From Lachnospiraceae bacterium (GTDB lineage: Bacteria; Bacillota; Clostridia; Lachnospirales; Lachnospiraceae), in assembly GCA_015057035.1 (NCBI GenBank), contig SVFC01000021.1, positions 1-34,064 on the forward strand: a stretch of DNA of 34,064 nucleotides, given 5' to 3'. Below are positions 23,974 to 32,454 of this stretch, piece by piece. Every line of letters begins with the position of its first letter. Position 1 is the stretch's first letter. The notes under the pieces are model-generated. The model had not been told where the DNA came from. It saw only the letters and a program-made list of their open reading frames with translations, and made no database searches. The position numbers and the translations under genes were made by a program.

Positions 23974-23975
23974 AA

Positions 23976-24431
23976 CTACTGGAAGTACTCGCCGAAGAGA
24001 GTTTCAAAGTCATATCCCATCATCTCGCAGGTCTCACGAAGCAGCGCTTCTAGACTTCCAGCATCCTGGATGGCGATGTAGAAAGCGTATGCATAAAATG
24101 CAATGGTTACGACGATGCCAACGATACCAAGAATCAATCCGTTTCTGGCTCTGGCAGTCATAGACATTCTGCCACCACGGGAAAGTAATGCAAACAGAAT
24201 TGCCAACCCACCAAAAGGAATGGCAAGGTACAGGCAGTTGCACATAATGACACTGCTGGTGCCTAAGACCATAGCTGCAGTCTCCATGGCATTTCCGCGT
24301 CGGTACATCTGGTACTGGTATGGCGGAATTCCATAGGGATTCAGCTTAGGATCCTGATGGGAATTAGTTTCATTATTGGTATTATTGGAATTGTTCGAAT
24401 TGTCATATGGATTATAGTTCATATCACCCAT
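23976..24431 (-). CDS. DUF4190-like small membrane protein
   Basis: 151 residues. The first 45 are rich in Asn, Pro and Tyr (NPYDNSNNSNNTNNETN ... NPYGIPPYQ), a disordered cytosolic or surface tail. Two membrane helices follow (about 50-85 and 95-120): ETAAMVLGTSSVIMCNCLYLAIPFGG and ARNGLILGIVGIVVTIAFY. The pattern matches the DUF4190-type proteins common in Firmicutes. An AAGGAG lies 8 bases before the ATG at 24431. Function unknown. It diverges from tex. Confidence 0.72.
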   Translation of the reverse strand: MGDMNYNPYDNSNNSNNTNNETNSHQDPKLNPYGIPPYQYQMYRRGNAMETAAMVLGTSSVIMCNCLYLAIPFGGLAILFALLSRGGRMSMTARARNGLILGIVGIVVTIAFYAYAFYIAIQDAGSLEALLRETCEMMGYDFETLFGEYFQ

Positions 24432-24459
24432 TAAAGTTGCTCCTTGTGAAATAGTTTTC

Positions 24460-24489
24460 TTGAAAACATCATACCACTTCGGTTATAAT
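24460..24489 (+). promoter_or_regulatory. Predicted tex promoter
   Basis: TTGAAA (24460-24465), an 18-base spacer and TATAAT (24484-24489), 39 bases before the tex start. Confidence 0.6.
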
Positions 24490-24527
24490 AGAGAAAGTAA
24501 TTTTTTTATAAAATGAGAGGTAAATAC

Positions 24528-26669
24528 ATGGACATTATTGCAAAACTTGCAGAGGAATTGCAAATCAAAAAAGGACAAGCAGATGCAGCGGTAAAACTCA
24601 TCGATGAAGGAAACACAATCCCTTTTATCGCCCGTTACCGTAAAGAAGCAACAGGCGCATTAAGCGACGAAATCCTTCGTAATCTGTTTGACCGCTTGAC
24701 CTATCTTCGTAACTTAGAGGACAAGAAACAGACAGTTCTTGCCAGCATTGAAGAGCAGGGCAAATTAACAGAAGAATTAAAGGCACAGATTCTGGCGGCA
24801 GAGACACAGGTAGCGGTTGACGACTTATATCGCCCTTACCGTCCAAAGCGCCGTACTCGTGCAATCATTGCTAAGGAAAAAGGTTTAGAACCTTTGGCGA
24901 ATATTATTATGCTTCAGATGTTAAAAACACCATTGGCAGAAGAAGCAGCTCAGTACATTAACGAAGAAAAAGAAGTGCTGACAGCAGAAGATGCCATTGC
25001 AGGCGCAAAAGACATCATCGCAGAAATGATTTCCGATGATGCCGACTACAGAACCAAGATTCGTGACCTGACAATGAAAAAAGGTCGCCTTATTTCTAAT
25101 GCTAAGGACAAAGAAGCAGAATCTGTATACGAGATGTACTACGAATTCGATGAAGCGTTATCCAAGGTGGCAGGACACAGAACTCTCGCCATCAATCGTG
25201 GTGAAAATGAGAATGTGCTTACAGTAAAAATCGAAGCACCAGTAGAGGATATCATCGTATACCTTGAGAAAAAAATCATCGTTCACGAAGGAGAATGTGC
25301 AGACGCTATCAAAGAAGCAATCGCAGATGCTTACGAGCGTCTTATTGCTCCATCTATCGAACGCGAGATTCGTAACGACTTAACAGAAAAAGCAGAAGAC
25401 GGTGCAATCAAAGTCTTCGGTAAAAACTTAGAGCAGCTTCTTATGCAGCCTCCAATTGCTGGACAAGTTGTATTAGGTTGGGACCCTGCTTTTAGAACAG
25501 GTTGCAAGTTGGCAGTTGTAGACCCAACAGGTAAAGTATTAGACACCACTGTTATTTACCCAACAGCACCACAGAACAAAGTAGAAGAAGCAAAAGCCGT
25601 TTTAAAGAAACTCATTTCCAAGTACAAGATTACGTTAATTTCTCTTGGAAACGGAACAGCATCCCGTGAATCAGAGCAGGTGATTGTATCGCTCTTAAAA
25701 GAGATTCCAGTTCAGGTGCAGTATATTATCGTAAACGAAGCAGGCGCATCTGTTTACTCTGCAAGTAAACTTGCCACAGAGGAATTCCCTAACTTCGACG
25801 TTGGACAGCGTAGTGCAACATCTATGGCGCGTCGTCTTCAGGACCCACTTGCAGAACTTGTAAAAATCGATCCAAAATCTATCGGGGTTGGTCAGTATCA
25901 GCACGATATGAACCAGAAGAAATTAAGCGAAGCCTTAGGCGGAGTTGTGGAAGACTGTGTAAACAAAGTTGGTGTTGACTTAAATACAGCATCAGCGTCT
26001 CTCTTGGAATACATCTCAGGTATTACCAAGGTTATTGCAAAAAATATTGTAACCTATCGTGAAGAAAATGGTGCGTTCAAGTCCCGTGCAGAACTTTTAA
26101 AAGTTGGCAAACTTGGACCAAAGGCATACGAACAGTGTGCAGGATTTATGCGAATCACGGGTGGTAAGAACCCATTGGACGGCACAGGCGTACATCCAGA
26201 AAGTTATGATGCAACCAAAGAGCTTCTTGCAAAACTTGGTTACACCATGGATGACGTGGCAAACCGTAGTGTTGCAGGCATCTCCAAGAAGGTAAGCGAC
26301 TACAAGAAACTTGCAGCAGAACTTGGCGTTGGCGAATTAACTTTACAGGATATTGTAAAGGAATTAGAGAAACCAGCCCGTGACCCTCGTGAGGATATGC
26401 CAAAGCCAATTCTTCGCAGCGACGTCCTTGAAATGAAGGACTTAACTCCAGGTATGGTATTAAAAGGAACCGTTCGTAACGTAATTGACTTCGGAGCCTT
26501 CGTAGACATCGGAGTTCATCAGGATGGCCTTGTTCACATCTCTCAGTTAACCGACCGTTACATCAAACATCCATTAGAAGCGGTTAGCGTTGGCGACATT
26601 GTTGACGTTAAGGTAATGAGCGTGGATTTGAAGAAACAGAGAATCCAGTTGACCATGAGAGGAATCTAG
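24528..26669 (+). CDS. tex: Tex-family RNA-binding transcription accessory protein
   Basis: 713 residues from the ATG at 24528; an in-frame ATG 15 bases earlier has no ribosome site. The full Tex layout is seen. An N-terminal helical region carries IPFIARYRKEATGALSDE and VDDLYRPYRPKRRTRA. A YqgF-like RNase H fold follows (about 318-430, LGWDPAFRTGCKLAVVDPTG). Next is a helix-hairpin-helix pair (about 485-560, VDLNTASASLLEYISGI). A C-terminal S1 RNA-binding domain (about 640-713, GTVRNVIDFGAFVDIGVHQD) ends the protein. Tex is widespread and affects transcription and RNA handling; its exact role is still debated. It has its own promoter, and the riboflavin leader follows. Confidence 0.95.
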   Translation: MDIIAKLAEELQIKKGQADAAVKLIDEGNTIPFIARYRKEATGALSDEILRNLFDRLTYLRNLEDKKQTVLASIEEQGKLTEELKAQILAAETQVAVDDLYRPYRPKRRTRAIIAKEKGLEPLANIIMLQMLKTPLAEEAAQYINEEKEVLTAEDAIAGAKDIIAEMISDDADYRTKIRDLTMKKGRLISNAKDKEAESVYEMYYEFDEALSKVAGHRTLAINRGENENVLTVKIEAPVEDIIVYLEKKIIVHEGECADAIKEAIADAYERLIAPSIEREIRNDLTEKAEDGAIKVFGKNLEQLLMQPPIAGQVVLGWDPAFRTGCKLAVVDPTGKVLDTTVIYPTAPQNKVEEAKAVLKKLISKYKITLISLGNGTASRESEQVIVSLLKEIPVQVQYIIVNEAGASVYSASKLATEEFPNFDVGQRSATSMARRLQDPLAELVKIDPKSIGVGQYQHDMNQKKLSEALGGVVEDCVNKVGVDLNTASASLLEYISGITKVIAKNIVTYREENGAFKSRAELLKVGKLGPKAYEQCAGFMRITGGKNPLDGTGVHPESYDATKELLAKLGYTMDDVANRSVAGISKKVSDYKKLAAELGVGELTLQDIVKELEKPARDPREDMPKPILRSDVLEMKDLTPGMVLKGTVRNVIDFGAFVDIGVHQDGLVHISQLTDRYIKHPLEAVSVGDIVDVKVMSVDLKKQRIQLTMRGI

Positions 26670-26689
26670 TGAAAAAAATTAGGTTTTTG

Positions 26690-26718
26690 TTGACACATAA
26701 TAGGAAGTGGCATAGAAT
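26690..26718 (+). promoter_or_regulatory. Promoter of the riboflavin-transporter transcript
   Basis: A perfect TTGACA (26690-26695), a 17-base spacer and TAGAAT (26713-26718), about 20 bases upstream of the riboswitch. Confidence 0.8.
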
Positions 26719-26737
26719 AACAATGTAAAAAGTAAAT

Positions 26738-26912
26738 AGGAATTCTTCGGGGCGGGGCGTAATTCCCCACCGGCAGTAACATTGTCTTGACTAGCGTCAA
26801 GCCAAGCGAGTTTGCAAAGCAAACTCTACAGTCTGCGAACCTTGTGGAATCCACAAGGCCGATCTGGTGAAATTCCAGAACCGACAGTATAGTCTGGATG
26901 AGAGAAGAGAGA
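26738..26912 (+). promoter_or_regulatory. FMN riboswitch (RFN element)
   Basis: The conserved blocks are all present: CTTCGGGGCGGGGCGTAATT and CCCCACCGGCAGTA at the 5' side, then GATCTGGTGAAATTCCAGAA, CCGACAGTATAGTC and TGGATGAGAGAAG at the 3' side. FMN binding normally shuts off downstream expression. Between the blocks, the variable region carries three perfect hairpins: 26786-26801 (CTTGAC/GTCAAG), 26808-26826 (GAGTTTGC/GCAAACTC) and 26840-26858 (CCTTGTGG/CCACAAGG). The gene controlled is the ECF riboflavin S component RibU, and the terminator at 26983-27012 shows that control is probably by transcription termination. Confidence 0.95.
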
Positions 26913-26982
26913 TAGATATTTCGTTGTGTGACGTGTATGAAGTTATGGAGTCGAAACAATGAAAATATATATTGAACAAATC

Positions 26983-27012
26983 AACCCGAAGGCTTAACCT
27001 TCGGGTTTTTAT
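26983..27012 (+). terminator. Riboswitch expression-platform terminator
   Basis: AACCCGAAGG (26983-26992) pairs perfectly with CCTTCGGGTT (26998-27007) and is followed by T's. It lies 70 bases after the FMN aptamer and 65 before ribU. Just upstream, TTTCGTTGT and ACAATGAAA (near 26929-26964) can pair, a possible alternative structure. Confidence 0.88.
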
Positions 27013-27076
27013 TTGGCAAAACGCTTGCCAAACCATATCGATAGAATTCCGCAACATCGAAAGGAGATTTTATCTT

Positions 27077-27679
27077 ATGAAAAATGTGGTTTACACAAAA
27101 AGTTTTTACACACGTTACATTGCAGTTACAGGAATGCTTTCTGCCATCGGATTTATTCTGATGTATATTGAATTTAGTGTTCCAATTATGCCAAGCTTTA
27201 TCAAAGCCGATTTATCAGAATTACCTGCACTGATTGGGGCATTTGCTTTTGGGCCATCTTGCGGAGTGTTAGTATGTCTAATCAAAAATTTATTGCACTT
27301 AATGGTTAGTACCACAGGTGGGGTAGGAGAATTGGCGAACTTTATTCTCGGTGCAGTATTTGTAGGAACTGCAGGACTTATCTACAAATATAAAAAGACA
27401 AAGGTAAATGCGGTTATCGCATCTGTAGTTGGTGCTGTACTGATGGGACTTGCGTCATTTCCTGTTAACTTATTCATTACCTATCCATTCTATTATAACT
27501 TTATGCCAAAGGAAGCAATCATTACAGCATATCAGGCAATCATTCCAGCTATGCAGAGTATTGAACAGTGTCTGCTTTGCTTCAACGTTCCATATACTGC
27601 AGCAAAAGGATTGATTTCGGTGGTAATCACATTGTTAGTATATAAGCATCTGTCGCCAATGTTAAAAGGCAATCGCTAG
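27077..27679 (+). CDS. ribU: Riboflavin ECF transporter S component RibU
   Basis: The substrate-binding membrane subunit that takes up riboflavin with the shared EcfAT module. It is 200 residues with about six helices. The family motif KADLSELPALIGAFAFGP is at about residues 40-57, followed by GVLVCLIKNLLHL and GGVGELANFILG. The FMN riboswitch in front confirms the substrate class. ATG 27077 with AAAGGAG 11 bases upstream is chosen. The frame stays open upstream across the terminator, where translation is not expected. Confidence 0.94.
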   Translation: MKNVVYTKSFYTRYIAVTGMLSAIGFILMYIEFSVPIMPSFIKADLSELPALIGAFAFGPSCGVLVCLIKNLLHLMVSTTGGVGELANFILGAVFVGTAGLIYKYKKTKVNAVIASVVGAVLMGLASFPVNLFITYPFYYNFMPKEAIITAYQAIIPAMQSIEQCLLCFNVPYTAAKGLISVVITLLVYKHLSPMLKGNR

Positions 27680-27695
27680 TGAAATAGGAACATTT

Positions 27696-27727
27696 AGAAA
27701 GACGTCTCGTGCGTCTTTCTTTTTTTG
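27696..27727 (+). terminator. ribU terminator
   Basis: AGAAAGACG (27696-27704) pairs with CGTCTTTCT (27712-27720) around TCTCGTG, followed by a T run that merges into the next promoter region. Confidence 0.92.
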
Positions 27728-27744
27728 TGGAAAAGTGTTATAAT
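27716..27744 (+). promoter_or_regulatory. Predicted extended -10 promoter of the YcxB-like gene
   Basis: TATAAT (27739-27744) is preceded by TGT, an extended -10. Only a weak -35 (TTTCTT) is possible, within the ribU terminator. It probably also serves the downstream tsaE-tsaD cluster. Confidence 0.45.
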
Positions 27745-27778
27745 ATAGAACAACTATGACCATTTGGGAGGAAATCTC

Positions 27779-28273
27779 GTGAAAATAGAATTTGATGTAA
27801 AGTTAACAATCAAGGATTTGTACATGTTTAACCTGGGACAGGCATATAAAGGAATGCAGGGATTTGTTTCACTGATTATTCCTGCACTGATTTTTGTCTG
27901 TGCAGCATACACCTGGAATAGCGTAAGCATAGAGAAGAATTTTATCAATCTTGGAATCGGAATTTTGATTTTATTGTATGTGCCAGTTAGCTTGTATCTG
28001 CGTTCTGCAAAGGTGATAAAGACGGATGCAGTGTTATCCAAGTCTCTTCATTATGAGGTGTCAGAAGAAGGTATTCAGGTATCTCAGGGGGAAGCTAGCG
28101 CACAGTTGGAGTGGAATCAGATTTATCGTATGGTAGCTAAGGGGAACAAAGCGTTGATTTACACTAACCGTATTAATGCTTATATTATCCCAAAGAGTCA
28201 GATGGAAGACCAGTGGGATGCGCTGATTCAATTGGCAAAAATGAAATTAGAAAAATTCCGTCTTAAAGCATAG
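27779..28273 (+). CDS. YcxB-like membrane protein
   Basis: 164 residues from a GTG with GGGAGG 8 bases upstream. Two membrane helices (about 30-47 and 55-75) are followed by a cytosolic C-terminal domain: LHYEVSEEGIQVSQGEASAQLEWNQI, then KALIYTNRINAYIIPKSQM. That is the YcxB-like fold common as small Firmicutes proteins. Function unknown. It lies 36 bases before tsaE. Confidence 0.78.
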   Translation: MKIEFDVKLTIKDLYMFNLGQAYKGMQGFVSLIIPALIFVCAAYTWNSVSIEKNFINLGIGILILLYVPVSLYLRSAKVIKTDAVLSKSLHYEVSEEGIQVSQGEASAQLEWNQIYRMVAKGNKALIYTNRINAYIIPKSQMEDQWDALIQLAKMKLEKFRLKA

Positions 28274-28309
28274 TGTATGCTGTGTTGAGACGACGCAATA
28301 GGAGCAAGA

Positions 28310-28750
28310 ATGGAACAGATTACAGTAATCGAAAGTTTTTCCCCAGAGGAAACTTTAGAGTTAGGAAAAAAAATGGGGCAGCAGGCGTTGCCTGGAGAAG
28401 TATACACCCTTGTAGGAGATTTAGGCGTTGGCAAGACGGTATTTACTCAGGGGATTGCACTGGGACTTGAAATAGAAGAATCTATTTGCAGTCCAACCTT
28501 TACCATTGTGCAGGTGTATGAAGAAGGAAGAATGCCATTTTATCATTTTGATGTGTATCGCATCGGTGATATAGAAGAGATGGATGAGATTGGATACGAG
28601 GATTATTTTTACGGGGAAGGCTTGTGTATGATTGAATGGGCTAACCTTATCGAAGAGATTCTTCCATCCAAGAGAAAAGAAATCACCATTGAAAAAGATT
28701 TGGAAAAAGGATTCGATTATCGAAAAATAACCATAAAAGAGGTTGAATAA
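28310..28750 (+). CDS. tsaE: tRNA t6A37 synthesis ATPase TsaE
   Basis: The ATPase that supports TsaB-TsaD in placing threonylcarbamoyl on A37 of ANN-decoding tRNAs. It is 146 residues. Walker A GDLGVGKT is at residues 36-43, followed by SPTFTIVQVYE and YHFDVYRI, both typical of TsaE. The late CMIEWANLIEEILP is also characteristic. AGGAG precedes the ATG. Its stop overlaps the tsaB start by one base (TAATG). Confidence 0.96.
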   Translation: MEQITVIESFSPEETLELGKKMGQQALPGEVYTLVGDLGVGKTVFTQGIALGLEIEESICSPTFTIVQVYEEGRMPFYHFDVYRIGDIEEMDEIGYEDYFYGEGLCMIEWANLIEEILPSKRKEITIEKDLEKGFDYRKITIKEVE

Positions 28751-29472
28751 TGAAAATATTAGCACTTGAAAGCTCTGGCCTTGTGGCCAGTGTGGCAGTT
28801 ACAGAAGATGGCAATCTTCTGGGCGAATATACTATGAACTACAAAAAAACTCACTCACAGACCTTGCTGCCAATGTTACAGGCGCTCACAGAAATGATTG
28901 AGTTGGATTTAAATACAGTAGATGCCATTGCAGTATCTAAGGGACCGGGTTCTTTTACAGGGCTTCGTATTGGCTCGGCAACAGCGAAGGGATTGGGATT
29001 GGCTCTGAATAAACCAATTGTTCCAGTTCCGACCATTGACGCTATGGCGTACAACTTGTGGGGAACTGACAAGTTGATTTGTCCAATGATGGATGCCAGA
29101 AGACAGCAGACCTATACGGGTTTATATGAATTTGTGGACGGCGAACTTCAGACAGTGCTTCCACAGTGTGCAGTAGATATTTCTGAAATCGTGGAGAAAA
29201 TTAATAAACTAGGCAGACCAGTGGTTGTCTTAGGTGATGGTGTGCCAGTGTTTGAAGCATACTTACAGGATAACTGCAAAGTTCCTTATGAAGTTGCACC
29301 AGCGACCTGCAACCGTCAGCGTGCAGCCAGCGTGGCGGCCTTAGCGGAAAAGTTGTATCAGGAAGGTGTAGTGGAAACAGCGGCAGGACATAAACCAGAT
29401 TATCTCAGATTATCCCAGGCGGAAAGAGAACTGGCAGAAAGAGATTTGGCAGGACGAGATTTTAGTATATGA
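28750..29472 (+). CDS. tsaB: tRNA t6A37 synthesis subunit TsaB
   Basis: A non-catalytic partner of TsaD with an ASKHA fold, 240 residues. ILALESSGLVASVAV opens the protein, and VSKGPGSFTGLRIGSATAKGLGLAL (about 63-87) is the TsaB hallmark. The middle MDARRQQTYTGLY also fits. It is coupled to tsaE on the left by one base and to rimI on the right by four bases (ATGA). Confidence 0.96.
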   Translation: MKILALESSGLVASVAVTEDGNLLGEYTMNYKKTHSQTLLPMLQALTEMIELDLNTVDAIAVSKGPGSFTGLRIGSATAKGLGLALNKPIVPVPTIDAMAYNLWGTDKLICPMMDARRQQTYTGLYEFVDGELQTVLPQCAVDISEIVEKINKLGRPVVVLGDGVPVFEAYLQDNCKVPYEVAPATCNRQRAASVAALAEKLYQEGVVETAAGHKPDYLRLSQAERELAERDLAGRDFSI

Positions 29473-29900
29473 TAATTCGAAAAATGACATTTGAAGATGT
29501 CAAAACGGTGGCACAAATTGAAAAAGAATGTTTTTCACTACCATGGAGTGAGGCGAGTTTTGAAGACTCCCTTGCAAGAGAGGATACGGTGTTCCTTGTT
29601 TGTGAGGACCTGGATGTGGTAGGGTACATAGGGATGTATCTAAGCTTCGAAGAGGGAGAAATCACCAATGTGGCAGTTACACCTTCTTACCGGCAAAGAG
29701 GCTGTGGCAATCTTTTGATTCAGGCAATCAAGGAAGAGGCTAAGGCTAGAGCGGCAGAGAGTGTGATCTTGGAAGTCCGGGTGTCAAATGTGCCAGCTAT
29801 TTCTTTATATAAGAAACACGGATTTGAAGAAATCGGGATTCGAAAGAATTTTTACGAGCATCCATCAGAAGATGCAATAATTATGAAAGTTGGAATATAG
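29469..29900 (+). CDS. rimI: Ribosomal protein S18-alanine N-acetyltransferase RimI
   Basis: 143-residue GNAT enzyme. EKECFSLPWSEASFEDSL near the start is the RimI signature. The acetyl-CoA site is VTPSYRQRGCGNLLI (about 74-88), and SLYKKHGFEEIGIRKNFYE near the C-terminus is typical. tsaB-rimI-tsaD linkage is common in bacteria. It acetylates the N-terminus of S18 in E. coli. The start overlaps tsaB by 4 bases. Confidence 0.95.
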   Translation: MIIRKMTFEDVKTVAQIEKECFSLPWSEASFEDSLAREDTVFLVCEDLDVVGYIGMYLSFEEGEITNVAVTPSYRQRGCGNLLIQAIKEEAKARAAESVILEVRVSNVPAISLYKKHGFEEIGIRKNFYEHPSEDAIIMKVGI

Positions 29901-30812
29901 ATGTTAGATGTATGTCTTTTAGGAACTGCGGGAATGATGCCGCTTCCATACAGATGGCTGACCTCCATGATGCTACGATACAATGGAAGCAGTCTTCTTG
30001 TGGACTGTGGTGAAGGAACCCAGATTGCAATTAAAGAAAAAGGCCTTAGTTTTCATCCAATTGATATTTTGTGTGTAACACATTTTCATGCGGATCATAT
30101 CAGTGGGCTTCCTGGTTTGCTCCTGACCATGGGTAATGCGGATCGTACAGAGCCACTTACCATCATTGGACCAAAGGGGCTGGAGCGTATTGTGGGTGCG
30201 CTTCGTACCATTGCGCCAGAGCTTCCATTTGAGATTAAGTGTATTGAAATGACAGAGGCAGACGAGTATTTTGAAATCAACGGATATCATATCCATGGAT
30301 TCAAAGTAAAACACAATGTGCCTTGTTATGGATATTCTTTCGAAATAAAAAGAGCAGGAAAATTTTCTGTAGAACGTGCTAATGAGAATGGAATTCCAAT
30401 GAAACTTTGGAATCCATTGCAAAAGGGACAGACTGTTGAGCAGGATGGTGTGACATACACGCCAGACATGGTTCTCGGTCCTGCACGTAAAGGGTTGAAG
30501 GTTACTTATTGTACTGACAGTCGTCCAACAGAATCAATCGTTGCGGCTGCAAAACATTCAGACCTATTTATCTGTGAAGGAATGTACGCAGAGAAAGAAA
30601 AACTAGCAAAGGCAAAACAGTACAAGCACATGACTTTTTATGAAGCGGCAGATATGGCGAAACAGGCAGAGGTAGCAGAAATGTGGTTGACACATTTTTC
30701 TCCATCTCTGGTTCGTGCAGAGGATTATATGCCTGCGGTAAAAGATATTTTTTCCAATGCCCATTTGGGGAAGGACGGCAAAAGCGTAGAACTTGTATTT
30801 GAGGAGGATTAA
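29901..30812 (+). CDS. rnz: Ribonuclease Z (tRNA 3' endonuclease)
   Basis: 303-residue metallo-beta-lactamase nuclease that trims tRNA 3' trailers. The zinc motif THFHADHISGLPG is at about residues 54-66. VDCGEGTQIAI (about 34-44), TDSRPTE (about 207) and the C-terminal WLTHFSPSL (about 263) complete the set. The ATG directly follows the rimI stop without a clear ribosome site of its own, so translation is probably coupled. Its place inside the t6A cluster links two tRNA maturation steps. Confidence 0.95.
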   Translation: MLDVCLLGTAGMMPLPYRWLTSMMLRYNGSSLLVDCGEGTQIAIKEKGLSFHPIDILCVTHFHADHISGLPGLLLTMGNADRTEPLTIIGPKGLERIVGALRTIAPELPFEIKCIEMTEADEYFEINGYHIHGFKVKHNVPCYGYSFEIKRAGKFSVERANENGIPMKLWNPLQKGQTVEQDGVTYTPDMVLGPARKGLKVTYCTDSRPTESIVAAAKHSDLFICEGMYAEKEKLAKAKQYKHMTFYEAADMAKQAEVAEMWLTHFSPSLVRAEDYMPAVKDIFSNAHLGKDGKSVELVFEED

Positions 30813-30816
30813 TACT

Positions 30817-31404
30817 ATGAATATGAAGAACGTAAGAGTAATCGTAATAGCAGTGGTTTGTGTTCTGGTGATTTGCGGAGGATTTTTCCTGTTTTCACAG
30901 AATCAGAATTCTGGTAATCCAGATGAACTTACGGAAGTGGAAAAAGTACTTGTGAAGGATTTGGAAAAAGATTTCCCACCAACACCTAGAGAAGTAGTGA
31001 AGTTTTATAATCGTATTGTACAGTGTTATCACACAGACAATTTAAAGAAAGATGATTTAGGCAAGTTGGTAGACCAGATGATGAAACTCTGGGACAAGGA
31101 TATGTTGGCAAAAAATTCCCGTGAGACTTATTTGGCGTCAGTGAAGGCTGACCTTGAGTTATACAAAAAGACGAAAAAATCGATTGTTAGTATGACAGTT
31201 TGCGATAGTAAAGATGTGGTGGAAAAGACGGATGATAGAAACGGAGATAAACTAGCGTTTGTCAAAACAACATATTTTGTAAACACCGATGGAACATTCA
31301 CGAACAGTCATATGGTCATTGGTTTACGTCAAGATGATAAAGGGAATTGGAAAATTATCGGGGTAACATTGACAAAAGGAGAATCATCTGAAGATGATGA
31401 ATAA
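30817..31404 (+). CDS. Membrane-anchored protein of unknown function
   Basis: 195 residues from ATG 30817 (GGAGG 10 bases upstream, inside the end of rnz). One N-terminal membrane segment (about 5-24) is followed by an outside domain: [18 protein letters not shown] (about 55-72), then a helical stretch, then strands ([12 protein letters not shown] ... [11 protein letters not shown]). It looks like the small single-pass proteins recently given a Lachnospiraceae DUF (I think DUF6715, unverified). The C-terminal half resembles an NTF2-like or DUF4878-type fold only loosely. It overlaps tsaD by 11 bases, so it belongs to the same operon; its role there is unknown. Confidence 0.72.
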   Translation: MNMKNVRVIVIAVVCVLVICGGFFLFSQNQNSGNPDELTEVEKVLVKDLEKDFPPTPREVVKFYNRIVQCYHTDNLKKDDLGKLVDQMMKLWDKDMLAKNSRETYLASVKADLELYKKTKKSIVSMTVCDSKDVVEKTDDRNGDKLAFVKTTYFVNTDGTFTNSHMVIGLRQDDKGNWKIIGVTLTKGESSEDDE

Positions 31405-32425
31405 TATGGAAAAAGAGATTAAGATTCTTGCAATCGAAAGCTCCTGTGATGAAACAGCGGCAGCGGTAGTGGTAAATGGCCGTGATGTGCGCTCTAATGT
31501 GATTTCATCCCAGATAGACCTTCATACTTTGTATGGTGGCGTTGTGCCAGAGATTGCATCCAGAAAACATATTGAAAAGATTAACCAGGTAATAGAAGAG
31601 GCGTTAAAAAAGGCAGATATGACATTGGATGATATCGATGCTATTGGTGTAACTTACGGGCCTGGTCTAGTTGGCGCGCTACTGGTTGGCGTGGCGGAAG
31701 CAAAAGCAATTAGCTTTGCAAGAAATATTCCTTTGATTGGAGTTCACCATATTGAAGGGCATATTAGTGCAAACTATATTGAGAACAAAGATTTAGAACC
31801 ACCATTCTTATGCCTGGTTGTATCCGGTGGACATACTCATCTGGTACGTGTGGCAGATTATGGAAAATACGAGATTCTTGGGAAAACTCGTGATGATGCG
31901 GCGGGGGAAGCCTTTGATAAAGTTGCCCGTGCCATTGGCCTTGGGTACCCAGGTGGACCTAAAATTGAAAAAGTGTCTCATGAAGGCAATCCGGATGCCA
32001 TTGATTTTCCTAGAGCGAAGGTAGCGGATGGTGTATATGATTTTAGTTTCAGTGGATTGAAATCAGCAGTGCTAAACTACCTTAATGGCTGTCGAATGAA
32101 AGAGATTGAGATTAATCAGGCTGATGTGGCAGCATCCTTCCAAAAAGCAGTTACAGATGTTTTGGTGGGACATGCAATGAATGCTATTGACGAATACAAG
32201 ATGGATAAGTTTGCTATTGCGGGTGGGGTTGCTTCGAATGGAACTCTTCGTAAAGCGATGGAAGAAGCCTGTGCGAAAAAAGGTGTGAAGTTTTATCATC
32301 CATCTCCAATCCTTTGTACAGATAATGCAGCAATGATTGGAGCTGCGGCATATTATGATTATCTTGCAGGGAAGAGAGCGGGGATGGACTTGAATGCCGT
32401 TCCTAATTTGCGCCTGGGTGAATAG
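31394..32425 (+). CDS. tsaD: tRNA N6-adenosine threonylcarbamoyltransferase TsaD
   Basis: The catalytic subunit that transfers the threonylcarbamoyl group to A37 of tRNA, 343 residues. [16 protein letters not shown] opens the ASKHA fold. [12 protein letters not shown] (about 88-99), metal ligands His119 and His123 in [21 protein letters not shown], and the late [12 protein letters not shown] with the third metal-ligand Asp are all present. The start could be 31394, 31397 or 31406; GGAG at 31378-31381 favours the first. The preceding gene overlaps it. Confidence 0.96.
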   Translation: MMNNMEKEIKILAIESSCDETAAAVVVNGRDVRSNVISSQIDLHTLYGGVVPEIASRKHIEKINQVIEEALKKADMTLDDIDAIGVTYGPGLVGALLVGVAEAKAISFARNIPLIGVHHIEGHISANYIENKDLEPPFLCLVVSGGHTHLVRVADYGKYEILGKTRDDAAGEAFDKVARAIGLGYPGGPKIEKVSHEGNPDAIDFPRAKVADGVYDFSFSGLKSAVLNYLNGCRMKEIEINQADVAASFQKAVTDVLVGHAMNAIDEYKMDKFAIAGGVASNGTLRKAMEEACAKKGVKFYHPSPILCTDNAAMIGAAAYYDYLAGKRAGMDLNAVPNLRLGE

Positions 32426-32454
32426 CTTCTATATTCAATAAGGTGGAGGTTGCC

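Noticed and set aside
26972..27076. A longer RibU with 35 extra N-terminal residues
   Set aside because: The extension crosses the riboswitch terminator and has no ribosome site. The family starts at the ATG at 27077.
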